From Ruminococcus sp. (GTDB lineage Bacteria; Bacillota; Clostridia; Oscillospirales; Acutalibacteraceae), in the NCBI GenBank assembly GCA_004555265.1, contig SFIQ01000003.1:1-64000 (forward strand): 64,000 bases of DNA, in the 5' to 3' direction. Below are positions 1 through 7,221 of this stretch, piece after piece. Every line of letters starts with the position of its first letter. Position 1 is the first letter of the stretch. A program made the position numbers and the translations under genes. Below the pieces are notes generated by a model, which was given only the letters and a program-made list of their open reading frames with translations, ran no database searches and was not told where the DNA came from.

Positions 1-172
1 ATTTTTCATTATTCATCCATTTTCGGGTCGTCGAGTTACGGCTGCGCCATTACCCCTTTGTCGCTGCGCGACATTTCCCCTAACAGGGGAATCTCACCGC
101 CCCCTACGCACGAAATGGAATGCGTTCACCCCCACAACCCCCAATTTGGTTTTATAGTTCCTTTTCGCTGTT
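1..172. repeat. Intergenic repeat-like sequence with short palindromes
   Basis: No gene is visible. The stretch holds two small inverted repeats: GTCGC/GCGAC at 60-72 and TTCCCC/GGGGAA at 75-91. It resembles the short repeated intergenic elements scattered in gut clostridial genomes, but only one copy is in this window, so the repeat status is inferred from its form. Confidence 0.35.
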
Positions 173-604
173 TTAATTTTTGCGTTTCCACGCTTTATAG
201 TAAAAGACAATCAGCATGGGGGAGATTTCCAATCTGCCTGCGAGCATTAAGAAGCTCAAAACCAACTTTGTAAAACACGAAAGCTCACTGAAATTGCCGA
301 CGGGGCTTAATCGCCCGAAGGCAGGACCGACATTGTTAAAGCAGGTCAGCACCGCACCGATGGCCTCCTGCATATCCACATTATCAAAGCAAACCAAGAA
401 AATGCCGACGAACACCACAACCACATACAGCCCGAGATAGGCAAGCACGCTGTGGACATATTTCAAAAAATCTACTGTTTTAATTTCGTATTGCACCATT
501 GATTTTGTGCGCTTGTAATAGAAAAAACAGGGCAGCCGTAAATAAGCAACAATTTTCATGCGTTTGTTCAAAAGACTCGATACCATATAGCTTCTGCCCG
601 TCAT
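173..604 (-). pseudogene. TrkH/KtrB potassium transporter, C-terminal remnant
   Basis: The last ~110 residues of the 143-codon frame match the C-terminal end of TrkH-family potassium uptake proteins. They include the fourth selectivity-filter region (CFNNVGPAFG), the following NFSEL segment and the closing membrane helix with the family motif MLAGRLEI. Intact members are about 450-480 residues, so roughly three quarters of the protein is missing. The first ~35 codons do not look like the family, and no upstream exon-like continuation is seen before 629. No TrkA/KtrA partner is present. I read this as the 3' end left by a deletion, and unlikely to make a working channel. Confidence 0.75.
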
Positions 605-628
605 TATGCAATTTATACCGAAAAACGC

Positions 629-657
629 TTGTATTATACACGGTTTTTATGTATAAT
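629..657 (+). promoter_or_regulatory. Promoter of the hydrogenase-sensor operon
   Basis: TTGTAT (629-634), a 17-bp spacer and a perfect TATAAT (652-657). It lies 31 bp before the first gene of the operon, whose ribosome site GGAGG is at 676-680. Confidence 0.7.
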
Positions 658-688
658 GGTATATATACCCAAAACGGAGGTCTTTTCT

Positions 689-1039
689 ATGAAGGTTCGT
701 GAAATACAGGAAATCCTCTCGGCGCAGGTCATCTGCGGCGAGGAATTTTTAGACCGCGAGGTATTTTCCGCCTGCGGCAGTGATATGATGAGCGATGTAC
801 TCGCCTATGTCAAAGAGCAGGCAGTACTTCTGTCGGGGCTTGTGAACCCGCAGGTGGTGCGCACCGCTGAAATGATGGATATGCAGTGCATCGTGTTTGT
901 GCGCGGCAAGCACCCGGACGACAGCATTATCGGGCTTGCCCGCGACCGTGATATTGTTCTGCTTTCCACGCAGTACCCGATGTTCGCTTCCTGCGGGATG
1001 CTGTATGAAAAGGGCTTGCGGGGAGGCGCGATACGATGA
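689..1039 (+). CDS. DRTGG domain protein (116 aa)
   Basis: Stand-alone DRTGG-type domain, the fold found between the CBS and kinase parts of some regulators and in HprK N-termini. It is thought to bind a small ligand, and no catalytic motif is visible. The start at 689 is chosen because GGAGG sits 8 bp upstream; an earlier in-frame ATG at 629 overlaps the -35 element. Visible pattern: a conserved VICG near residue 12, a CGSDMMSDVL stretch around residues 26-35 and a VFVRGK..DD segment near residue 72. It overlaps the next gene by 4 bp (ATGA), so the two are translationally coupled. The same gene order is known beside putative sensory [FeFe]-hydrogenases in Clostridia. Confidence 0.75.
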   Translation: MKVREIQEILSAQVICGEEFLDREVFSACGSDMMSDVLAYVKEQAVLLSGLVNPQVVRTAEMMDMQCIVFVRGKHPDDSIIGLARDRDIVLLSTQYPMFASCGMLYEKGLRGGAIR

Positions 1040-1461
1040 GTTTGATTACCCTGCACTACGATGTACCCGGCGATGATTTCACCCGCGCGGGCGAGGCTTC
1101 GGGCAATGTCAAAACCCATTTAAAAAAGTTAGGTTTTGACCCCGCCGTGGTACGCAATGTTGTGATTGCGCTGTATGAGGCGGAAATCAATATGGTGATT
1201 CACGCGGGCGGCGGCGAAATCGATGTGGAAATTGACCCCAACCAAATCCGTATGGTGTTAACCGACCACGGCCCCGGCATTCCCGACATCTCCCTTGCCA
1301 TGCAGGAGGGGTACTCCACCGCACCCGACAATGTGCGCGCATTGGGCTTCGGCGCGGGGATGGGGTTGCCGAACATCAAAAAATACACCGACGATATGCA
1401 AATTGAAACCGAAATCGGCGTCGGTACGACCATGCGGCTGCGCGTGGATGTTCCCGCATAA
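1036..1461 (+). CDS. GHKL ATP-binding protein, RsbW/anti-sigma-like kinase
   Basis: A 141-residue single-domain GHKL ATPase of the RsbW/SpoIIAB type, which act as serine kinases or anti-sigma factors. The N box is in ALYEAEINMVIHA (around residue 50). The G1 box is DHGPGIPD (about residue 76) and the G2 box is GFGAGMGLPNI (about residue 106), followed by the terminal TTMRLRV strand. There is no sensor, dimerisation or phospho-acceptor histidine domain, so it is not a classical histidine kinase. It lies between the DRTGG protein and the hydrogenase-like protein, so it could relay the redox or hydrogen signal to an unknown target. Its substrate is not in this window. Confidence 0.8.
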   Translation: MSLITLHYDVPGDDFTRAGEASGNVKTHLKKLGFDPAVVRNVVIALYEAEINMVIHAGGGEIDVEIDPNQIRMVLTDHGPGIPDISLAMQEGYSTAPDNVRALGFGAGMGLPNIKKYTDDMQIETEIGVGTTMRLRVDVPA

Positions 1462-1497
1462 CCGATTGACCTACTAAACATATTACGGAGATACATT

Positions 1498-2805
1498 ATG
1501 ATGCTGTCAAATGAATTTTTCCATTCCGTGCGATTGGACGAAGAAAAATGCAAAGGCTGCATTAACTGCATTAAGCGTTGCCCGACGGGCGCCATTCGCG
1601 TGCGCCGCGGCAAGGCATATATTATTTCGGAGCGCTGTATTGACTGCGGCGAATGTATTCGTATCTGCCCCAATCATGCAAAATATGCAGAGAAATATTC
1701 CTTTAATGAGATTTTGCAATATAAATACCGCATCGCTTTGCCCGCGCCGACGCTGTACGGGCAATTCAACAATTTAGACGATGTGGACTATGTACTCAAC
1801 GGATTCTTGCAGATGGGCTTTGACGATGCATTTGAGGTTTCGGTCGGCGCAGAATTGGTTTCGGACGCCACCAGAGCCTATATGCAACGGCAGGATATTG
1901 TGCGGCCGGTCATTTCCTCGGCGTGCCCCGCGATTGTGCGGCTGATTCGCGTGCGCTTTCCGAATCTCATTCCCAATGTATTGGATTTAAACGCGCCCTT
2001 AGAGGAAGCGGCACGGCTTGCGCGCGAACGCGCAATCGAGAAAACAGGGCTTGCGCCCGAGGAAATCGGCGTGTTTTTCATCACGCCCTGCACCGCAAAA
2101 ATCACCGCGATTAAACAGCCGATTTGCAATGCAAAATCGAATATCAGCGGCGTGTTTGCCATCAAAGACATCTATCCCGTACTTTTGGGGCAGATGGATA
2201 AACTGACGGAAGTAAAGCCGCTGAAAAACTCCGGACTGCTGGGCGTCGGCTGGGCGTCCTCCGGCGGGGAGTCTGCGGCGCTGATTAAAGAGCGTTACCT
2301 TGCGGCGGACGGCATTGAAAATGTCATCAAGGTTTTAGAGGAATTGGAGGACGAAAAGTTAAACGACCTCGATTTCATCGAACTCAACGCCTGCGCGGGA
2401 GGGTGCGTCGGTGGACCATTGACTGTGGAAAACCCGTATGTCGCAAAGGCGCGGTTGCAACGGCTTCGCAAATACCTGCCCGTTTCGTGCAACCATTTGG
2501 AAACGGAGGAAATTCCGCCGCAAATGCAGTGGGAAAAGCCGTTAGAGCCGGTCAATATTATGAAGTTAGACACAGATTTGCGCCGCGCGATGGAAAAAAT
2601 GGCGAAAATGAACGAAATTGAAAAAACATTACCGGGGTTGGACTGCGGCACCTGCGGCGCGCCCTCCTGCCGCGATTTGGCAGAGGATATTGTGCGCGGC
2701 AAGGCGTCGATTGAGGACTGCGTATTCTTCACGCGGGAAAAGACCGACGGCAGTAACTACATTCCCATTCCCGCGCCGTTCCGCAAGTCAGACGATACAA
2801 AATAG
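1498..2805 (+). CDS. Putative sensory [FeFe]-hydrogenase with [4Fe-4S] domains (group D-like HydS)
   Basis: 435 residues. Two ferredoxin-type [4Fe-4S] motifs come first (Cys 18, 21, 24, 28 and 47, 50, 53, 57). The hydrogenase large-subunit C-terminal domain follows (about 75-335), then a C-terminal Fe-S domain with Cys 383, 386, 391 and 408. All four cysteines expected to hold the H-cluster are present: C143 in SSACPAIV, C198 in TPCTAK, and C299/C303 in ACAGGC. In catalytic enzymes motif 1 is TSCCP; here the residue before C143 is alanine, so the proton-transfer cysteine is missing. The methionine of motif 3 is also changed, to asparagine 298. Published group D sensory hydrogenases share the cysteine change. 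This suggests a hydrogen or redox sensor with poor turnover. The start has CGGAG 7 bp upstream. Confidence 0.8.
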   Translation: MMLSNEFFHSVRLDEEKCKGCINCIKRCPTGAIRVRRGKAYIISERCIDCGECIRICPNHAKYAEKYSFNEILQYKYRIALPAPTLYGQFNNLDDVDYVLNGFLQMGFDDAFEVSVGAELVSDATRAYMQRQDIVRPVISSACPAIVRLIRVRFPNLIPNVLDLNAPLEEAARLARERAIEKTGLAPEEIGVFFITPCTAKITAIKQPICNAKSNISGVFAIKDIYPVLLGQMDKLTEVKPLKNSGLLGVGWASSGGESAALIKERYLAADGIENVIKVLEELEDEKLNDLDFIELNACAGGCVGGPLTVENPYVAKARLQRLRKYLPVSCNHLETEEIPPQMQWEKPLEPVNIMKLDTDLRRAMEKMAKMNEIEKTLPGLDCGTCGAPSCRDLAEDIVRGKASIEDCVFFTREKTDGSNYIPIPAPFRKSDDTK

Positions 2806-2825
2806 CCTAAAATCGAGGGATGTAT

Positions 2826-3152
2826 ATGACTGTAAACGAATTTGCACAGCAACAAAATTTGACCGTTGCCGTTGCGGGCGATTTATCGCGCGAAATCGGC
2901 GGCGGCTACTGCGGCGACCTGTTAAGCTGGGTGATGTCGCGCGCACAAAGCGACGACTGCTGGTTTACGGTGATGGGCAATGTCAACGCCGTTGCCGTCA
3001 GCGTGCTTGCGGACTGCGCCTGCATTGTGCTTTGCGAAAATGCGCCGTTAGACGATGAAGCAAAACAAAAAGCCGAACAGCAAGGCGTGAATATTTTGCA
3101 GGCCTCGGAAAATGCCTATACGCTCGCCGCGGCGTTATCCAAAACGTTATGA
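2826..3152 (+). CDS. HPr-kinase-like / DRTGG-related small protein
   Basis: 108 residues, annotated in related genomes as a serine kinase of HPr-like protein, although no P-loop is visible, so kinase activity is doubtful. Recognisable parts are the N-terminal TVAVAGDLSREI strand and GGYCGDLLSWVMSRA (about residues 27-41), which recurs in homologues of this locus. The start ATG at 2826 is preferred over 2820, because GAGGG at 2815-2819 would abut the earlier codon. The stop overlaps the start of the PHP gene by 4 bp. It is likely a second ligand-binding module of the sensory operon. Confidence 0.6.
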   Translation: MTVNEFAQQQNLTVAVAGDLSREIGGGYCGDLLSWVMSRAQSDDCWFTVMGNVNAVAVSVLADCACIVLCENAPLDDEAKQKAEQQGVNILQASENAYTLAAALSKTL

Positions 3153-3862
3153 AAATTTACGCGGATTTACATTTACATTCGTGCCTGTCCCCTTGCGGAA
3201 ACAACGATATGACGCCCTACAATCTCGTCAATATGGCGAAACTGTTGGGCTTTGATATGATTGCCTTAACCGACCACAACTCCTGCCGCAACTGCAAAAG
3301 CGCGGTGGCGGTCGGCAAGGAAATCGGCTTGACGGTTGTGCCGGGTATGGAACTTTGTACCGCCGAGGAAATTCATTGCGTTTGCCTGCTGCCCGATTTG
3401 GACGCGGCAGATGCGTTTTCACAACACATTCACGGTACAATGCCGCCGGTCAAAAATCAACCCGAAATTTTCGGGGAACAGCGTGTGATGGATACAGGCG
3501 ACGGCATTTTAGATACAGAGCCCCTGCTTTTAACCACGGCAAGTTCGGTTTCGATAGATGACCTTGTGCCGTTGGTGCGCTCGTTCGGCGGGGCGTGCTT
3601 CCCCGCGCATTTAGACCGTGCATCATACAGCATTTTGTCGGTGCTGGGCTTTTTATACCCCGAACTGCAATTCACCGCGGCGGAATTTACGCACAAGGCG
3701 TTTTTGCCGCAGTATCTCGATAAGCATCCGCTTTTACAGGATATGCATATTGTGCGCAACTCCGACGCGCATTATCTCGAAAATATGGTTGAGCCTGCCG
3801 AGCCGCTGGCTCTGCGTGAAAATTCGGCACAAGGTATCATAGACTATATCAACGGGATATGA
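3149..3862 (+). CDS. PHP-domain metal-dependent phosphoesterase
   Basis: 237 residues of the PHP (polymerase and histidinol phosphatase) fold, which hydrolyses phosphoesters with a di- or trinuclear metal site. The metal ligands are visible: DLHLHSCLS at the N-terminus (H8, H10), LTDHNS (about residue 42), PGMELC with its glutamate (about 69), the PAHLDR histidine (about 151) and SDAHYLE near the end. It is the last gene of the sensory-hydrogenase operon, coupled by an ATGA overlap. Its job there may be to make or remove a phosphorylated signal or protein phosphate. That role is inference from gene order. Confidence 0.8.
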   Translation: MKIYADLHLHSCLSPCGNNDMTPYNLVNMAKLLGFDMIALTDHNSCRNCKSAVAVGKEIGLTVVPGMELCTAEEIHCVCLLPDLDAADAFSQHIHGTMPPVKNQPEIFGEQRVMDTGDGILDTEPLLLTTASSVSIDDLVPLVRSFGGACFPAHLDRASYSILSVLGFLYPELQFTAAEFTHKAFLPQYLDKHPLLQDMHIVRNSDAHYLENMVEPAEPLALRENSAQGIIDYINGI

Positions 3863-3937
3863 TAGTTGGATTGACAGTATATTCTTTCTGCGGCAGGGCG
3901 CGTTTCCTTGCCGCTTTTTTGGTTCTCACTTCCCCTC

Positions 3938-3966
3938 TTGACAAATGTTTCTGTCTGTGCTATTTT
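3938..3966 (+). promoter_or_regulatory. padR operon promoter
   Basis: Consensus -35 TTGACA (3938-3943), a 17-bp spacer and -10 TATTTT (3961-3966). Just downstream, ACATAG occurs twice (3969-3991) around ATATTCGAGGTAC. Such a spot often holds a PadR operator, so autoregulation is plausible; the operator itself is a guess. Confidence 0.65.
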
Positions 3967-4020
3967 ATACATAGATATTCGAGGTACATAGTTTTTCAAG
4001 GCATATTGCCGAAGTATATT

Positions 4021-4051
4021 CCGTAAAAAGGGGACAGTCCCCTTTTTACGG
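4021..4051. repeat. 31-bp perfect palindrome in the padR leader
   Basis: Two 15-bp arms (CCGTAAAAAGGGGAC and its reverse complement) around a single A. It lies between the padR promoter and its AAGGAGG at 4061-4067, inside the predicted 5' leader. No T-run follows, so it is not a normal terminator. The GGGGAC.GTCCCC core resembles REP-type palindromes seen in many bacterial genomes. Confidence 0.7.
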
Positions 4052-4074
4052 CAAATAAAAAAGGAGGGTGCTTT

Positions 4075-4422
4075 ATGCGTATCCACAAGGAACTTGCAAA
4101 AGGCAGTACGGGGCTGTTGGTATTAAGCGTGCTGTCGCGGCAGGAGCTGTACGGCTATCAAATCATCAAAACCGTCGAATTGATGAGTGAAAGTGTGTTT
4201 CAAATGAATGAGGGCACGCTCTACCCCATTCTGCACGCGCTCGAAAAAGAGGAACTGCTTACTTCTTATTGGGCAGACAACCCCGACACAGGCAAGCGCC
4301 GCAAATACTACAAAATCACAAAAAAGGGCTTGCGGGAACTCGAAATGCAAAAAGAGGAATGGGAAACTTACCAAAAGGCGGTGAATCGCGTGATTGGCGG
4401 CGTACAAAACGCCGTAGGGTGA
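4075..4422 (+). CDS. PadR family transcriptional regulator
   Basis: A 115-residue PadR winged-helix repressor. The family signature is clear: KGSTGLLVLSVLSRQELYGY at the N-terminus, then the recognition region QMNEGTLYPILHALEKEELL and the wing GKRRKYYKITKKG (about residues 80-92). It ends in the family's dimerisation helix. It is followed 17 bp later by a HAAS-type membrane protein, the standard PadR partner, so it probably represses its own operon and is relieved by an envelope or drug signal. AAGGAGG is 7 bp before the ATG. Confidence 0.9.
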   Translation: MRIHKELAKGSTGLLVLSVLSRQELYGYQIIKTVELMSESVFQMNEGTLYPILHALEKEELLTSYWADNPDTGKRRKYYKITKKGLRELEMQKEEWETYQKAVNRVIGGVQNAVG

Positions 4423-4439
4423 GAAATGGGGGGATTGCT

Positions 4440-6140
4440 TTGTTCATACCGAAATTTGAGGAATATTTGCAATATATTTGCGCGGGCATTCGCAGTCACA
4501 GAAAGCGCGCCGAAATCCACGATGAACTGCTCGGGCATTTAGAGGACAACTACGAACGCGCGCTCGCCACGGGGCACAACGCCTTAGAAGCCGAAAACGA
4601 AGCGATCACAAATATGGGCGACCGAGAGGTCTTGCGCGGCAAATTCGCTCTCCTTTACAAATTTTCGCCGCCTGAATATATGCGCTCCACCGTCAACTGC
4701 TTGATTTTCGGGCTGTTATTCGTCTGTTTCCGCGTTGATGTTATACCGCTGTTCGGCAAATTTATGCCGATAATCGGGCAAATTCTTCTGCTGTGTGCGC
4801 TGTTTCGGCTGTATCGGTTTAACAAGCCCTTGAAAGCGGCGGCGGGTATTTTTACGGCGTATCTGCTTTGTCATAACGCCGCGTGGTTTATCACGGTATA
4901 CGATATGCCGCAAAACCTGTGGCGCGGCTGTTTCGCGGTTGCGGCGGCTGTGTTTTTCAATGTGTTTTGCTGTGCTTTGTATATCGGCATACAAGCCTTA
5001 TGCGACAAGCAGTCGGGGTTTGGCACAGGCAACTCGTTCCTGTCTTTTTGCATTCTCCCACAGCTTTGGGTCGCCTATTGTACGGTTGTAATATCTTGGA
5101 ACAGCGAGCCGTTGCTGTCTGCGGAATATGCGGATTGCAATATGCTGATACTCCTCGGGCTTATCTTCCCCGTTATCGGGCTTTGGCGCGCCAAACGGAT
5201 TTTAAGCCGTGCCGAGCCGGAATTTCCGCTGGAAAGACCGCTTGAAAAGCCGGGGCGGACAGGGCTTGCAATCTGCATTGCCCTGTGTCTGCTCTTGCCG
5301 CTCGGCAGTATGGTTGCGGCGGCAACACGCGCACCGCAAACGGAAATCCATACCGTTGCAGATACCGACACCACCGCTGACGCCGACGCGGCACGCACGC
5401 ATTTGCGTGCGCTCGGACTGCCTGAAACGGTTTTACGGGATTTGCCCGACAGCGAGGTTTTGCACTACCGCACGGCGCAGTATATGGACATACAAGAAAA
5501 CCCGCAGTCCTCGAACGGGCGAGAAACGGGTTGCACGGCATACATCTTTTATTTAAACGGTCTACCGATAGAAGATAACCCCGAAGCAGTCAGCCCCAAC
5601 GGAAGATATGTGCGCGTACTAACCGTTTTTTCGGAATTTGACGACCGAGCCGTTCATTTCCGCGACGGCATCTATTTGCCGTATTCGGAAGAACCTTGGT
5701 TTCGCTTTTCGGCACTCGCCGATACGGACTTTTTCCTACTGCTTTCGGAGAAGGACGGGCAAACCGTATCTGCCAAAGCGTTTTCACGGTGGAGCGATTT
5801 GCACGACGGCGCGCAGGGATTGATGACGGGCTACGATTTTGCATTTCCGCACGGCGTTGAAAATCGCCGTATGTACTTAGCCTCCACCGTGCTTGTTAAC
5901 GACAACATCGAAAGCGGATTTTCCAGTGCCTTTCACAGCGTCAGTTGGTCCATGCGCTATTACCGACAGGTTTTGCCGCTGAATATTGCTTATCGCTGTA
6001 ACAACGAGCGCGCCAATGCCGCGCTAATCGACAACCAATATAGTTTGGTTTACGGAAATCATGTAAAAGAAGTCGATGAACAGGTGATTTGGTTTATGAT
6101 CGATATAACCTCTGAAAAATTCGGCGAAGAAACAAAATAA
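4440..6140 (+). CDS. HAAS/permease-prefix-domain membrane protein, PadR partner
   Basis: 566 residues. It begins at TTG 4440, preceded by GGGGGGA at 4428-4434; reading further upstream in this frame only overlaps padR. Residues 1-75 form a helical HAAS/permease-prefix-like domain (FEEYLQYICAGIRSH, then EIHDELLGHLEDNYERAL). About seven hydrophobic segments follow between roughly residues 85 and 300, and the C-terminal ~265 residues are a hydrophilic domain starting after GSMVAAATRAP, probably outside the cell. I do not recognise that domain. In the typical arrangement a PadR gene is paired with such a protein; the function is unknown but membrane signalling is likely. Confidence 0.65.
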   Translation: MFIPKFEEYLQYICAGIRSHRKRAEIHDELLGHLEDNYERALATGHNALEAENEAITNMGDREVLRGKFALLYKFSPPEYMRSTVNCLIFGLLFVCFRVDVIPLFGKFMPIIGQILLLCALFRLYRFNKPLKAAAGIFTAYLLCHNAAWFITVYDMPQNLWRGCFAVAAAVFFNVFCCALYIGIQALCDKQSGFGTGNSFLSFCILPQLWVAYCTVVISWNSEPLLSAEYADCNMLILLGLIFPVIGLWRAKRILSRAEPEFPLERPLEKPGRTGLAICIALCLLLPLGSMVAAATRAPQTEIHTVADTDTTADADAARTHLRALGLPETVLRDLPDSEVLHYRTAQYMDIQENPQSSNGRETGCTAYIFYLNGLPIEDNPEAVSPNGRYVRVLTVFSEFDDRAVHFRDGIYLPYSEEPWFRFSALADTDFFLLLSEKDGQTVSAKAFSRWSDLHDGAQGLMTGYDFAFPHGVENRRMYLASTVLVNDNIESGFSSAFHSVSWSMRYYRQVLPLNIAYRCNNERANAALIDNQYSLVYGNHVKEVDEQVIWFMIDITSEKFGEETK

Positions 6141-6145
6141 CAAAC

Positions 6146-6180
6146 CGGGCAGTCGAAAAGAAAAATTCGGCTGTCCGTTT
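6146..6180 (+). terminator. Terminator after the padR operon
   Basis: CGGGCAGTCGAA (6146-6157) pairs with TTCGGCTGTCCG (6166-6177), with two G-T wobbles, followed by TTT. Confidence 0.6.
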
Positions 6181-6194
6181 CTGCTATTCGGGGC

Positions 6195-6223
6195 TTGCGC
6201 AAACCGCAAGTCTGTGGTAAACT
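6195..6223 (+). promoter_or_regulatory. Probable yebC promoter
   Basis: TTGCGC (6195-6200), a 17-bp spacer and TAAACT (6218-6223). The match is moderate and the position is right, 32 bp before the yebC start. Confidence 0.4.
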
Positions 6224-6255
6224 ATTAGGCGTAATTTTGTGAGAAGGTGAAACTT

Positions 6256-6993
6256 ATGTCAGGACATTCCAAATGGAGCACCATTAAGCGCAAAAAAGAA
6301 AAGACCGACAACGCGCGTGCCAAGGTGTTCACCAAAATCGGGCGTGAAATCGCGGTTGCCGTAAAGGCGGGCGGCCCCGACCCCGCGGCAAACTCCAAAC
6401 TGAAAGATGTTATCGCCAAAGCCAAAGCGAACAATGTGCCGAATGACAATATCGACCGCATTATCAAAAAAGCGGCAGGCGAAGGCAATGCGGACAATTA
6501 CGAAGATGTCGTTTACGAGGGCTACGGTCCGTCGGGTATCGCTGTGATTGTTGAGGCGCTGACCGACAACCGCAACCGTACCGCGGCAGATGTGCGCCAC
6601 GCATTTGACAAATTCGGCGGCAATATGGGCACTTCGGGTTGTGTTTCGTTTATGTTCAGCCGTCAGGGTGTTATCATTATCGAAAAAGAGGATATTGACG
6701 AGGACAAGTTGATGGAAGACGCGCTTGAAGCCGGCGCTTCGGACTTCCTTTCGGACGGCGATGTGTACGAAATCCGCACCGAGCCGAATGATATGGGACT
6801 TGTGCGTGACGATTTGGAGGCAAAAGGCTACAAATTCCTTTCGGCAGAGGTCGAATATATCCCCTCGACCTACACCAAACTGACCGACCCCGACGACATT
6901 CAGAATATGGGCAGAATGCTTGAAATGTTCGACGAAAGCGACGACATTCAAGAGGTCTACCACAACTGGGAAAATGAGGACGATTACGAATAA
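6256..6993 (+). CDS. yebC: YebC/PmpR family protein
   Basis: 245 residues of the YebC/PmpR/TACO1 family. These are DNA-binding regulators in some bacteria, and recent work on the family also links it to relief of ribosome stalling. The classic opening MSGHSKWSTIKRKKEKTDN and the segment NVPNDNIDRIIKKAAGEGN (about residues 57-75) are intact. GGNMGTSGCVSFMF (about residue 121) and the acidic C-terminus are also present, and length is normal. The start at ATG 6256 is preferred to GTG 6247, because GAGAAGG (6241-6247) then has proper spacing. It is a single-gene unit with its own terminator. Confidence 0.95.
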   Translation: MSGHSKWSTIKRKKEKTDNARAKVFTKIGREIAVAVKAGGPDPAANSKLKDVIAKAKANNVPNDNIDRIIKKAAGEGNADNYEDVVYEGYGPSGIAVIVEALTDNRNRTAADVRHAFDKFGGNMGTSGCVSFMFSRQGVIIIEKEDIDEDKLMEDALEAGASDFLSDGDVYEIRTEPNDMGLVRDDLEAKGYKFLSAEVEYIPSTYTKLTDPDDIQNMGRMLEMFDESDDIQEVYHNWENEDDYE

Positions 6994-7029
6994 TCGGTTT
7001 TTCGTTCCTTTATATATTCGTTTCCTTTA

Positions 7030-7059
7030 CACCGTGCCATACTCGGCACGGTGTTTTTT
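7030..7059 (+). terminator. yebC terminator
   Basis: A perfect 9-bp stem CACCGTGCC/GGCACGGTG with a 6-nt loop, followed by TTTTTT. Confidence 0.9.
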
Positions 7060-7157
7060 GTATCGTACGGGTGGGGCTTACCACCGCCCCTCCCTGTAAA
7101 ATACATTTTATGCATAGAGGCGAAATTGCAGTTTTGCGTGCATTTCCAAAGCAAATA

Positions 7158-7186
7158 TAGACTTTTTTCAGCGTTTATGCTACAAT
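7158..7186 (+). promoter_or_regulatory. Promoter of the endonuclease/phosphatase-fold gene
   Basis: TAGACT (7158-7163), a 17-bp spacer and TACAAT (7181-7186), with an upstream TGC giving an extended -10. Confidence 0.6.
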
Positions 7187-7221
7187 GAAAAAAAGATTTT
7201 AGGGGGAACAGTTTTTGCATT

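Noticed and set aside
1498..2805. Catalytic hydrogen-producing [FeFe]-hydrogenase
   Set aside because: The proton-transfer cysteine is Ala, the motif 3 Met is Asn, and the neighbours are signalling proteins, not electron-transfer subunits.
6259..6963. Long open frame on the minus strand opposite yebC (234 codons)
   Set aside because: It is an antisense shadow of yebC with histidine/valine-rich sequence, no ribosome site and no family likeness.
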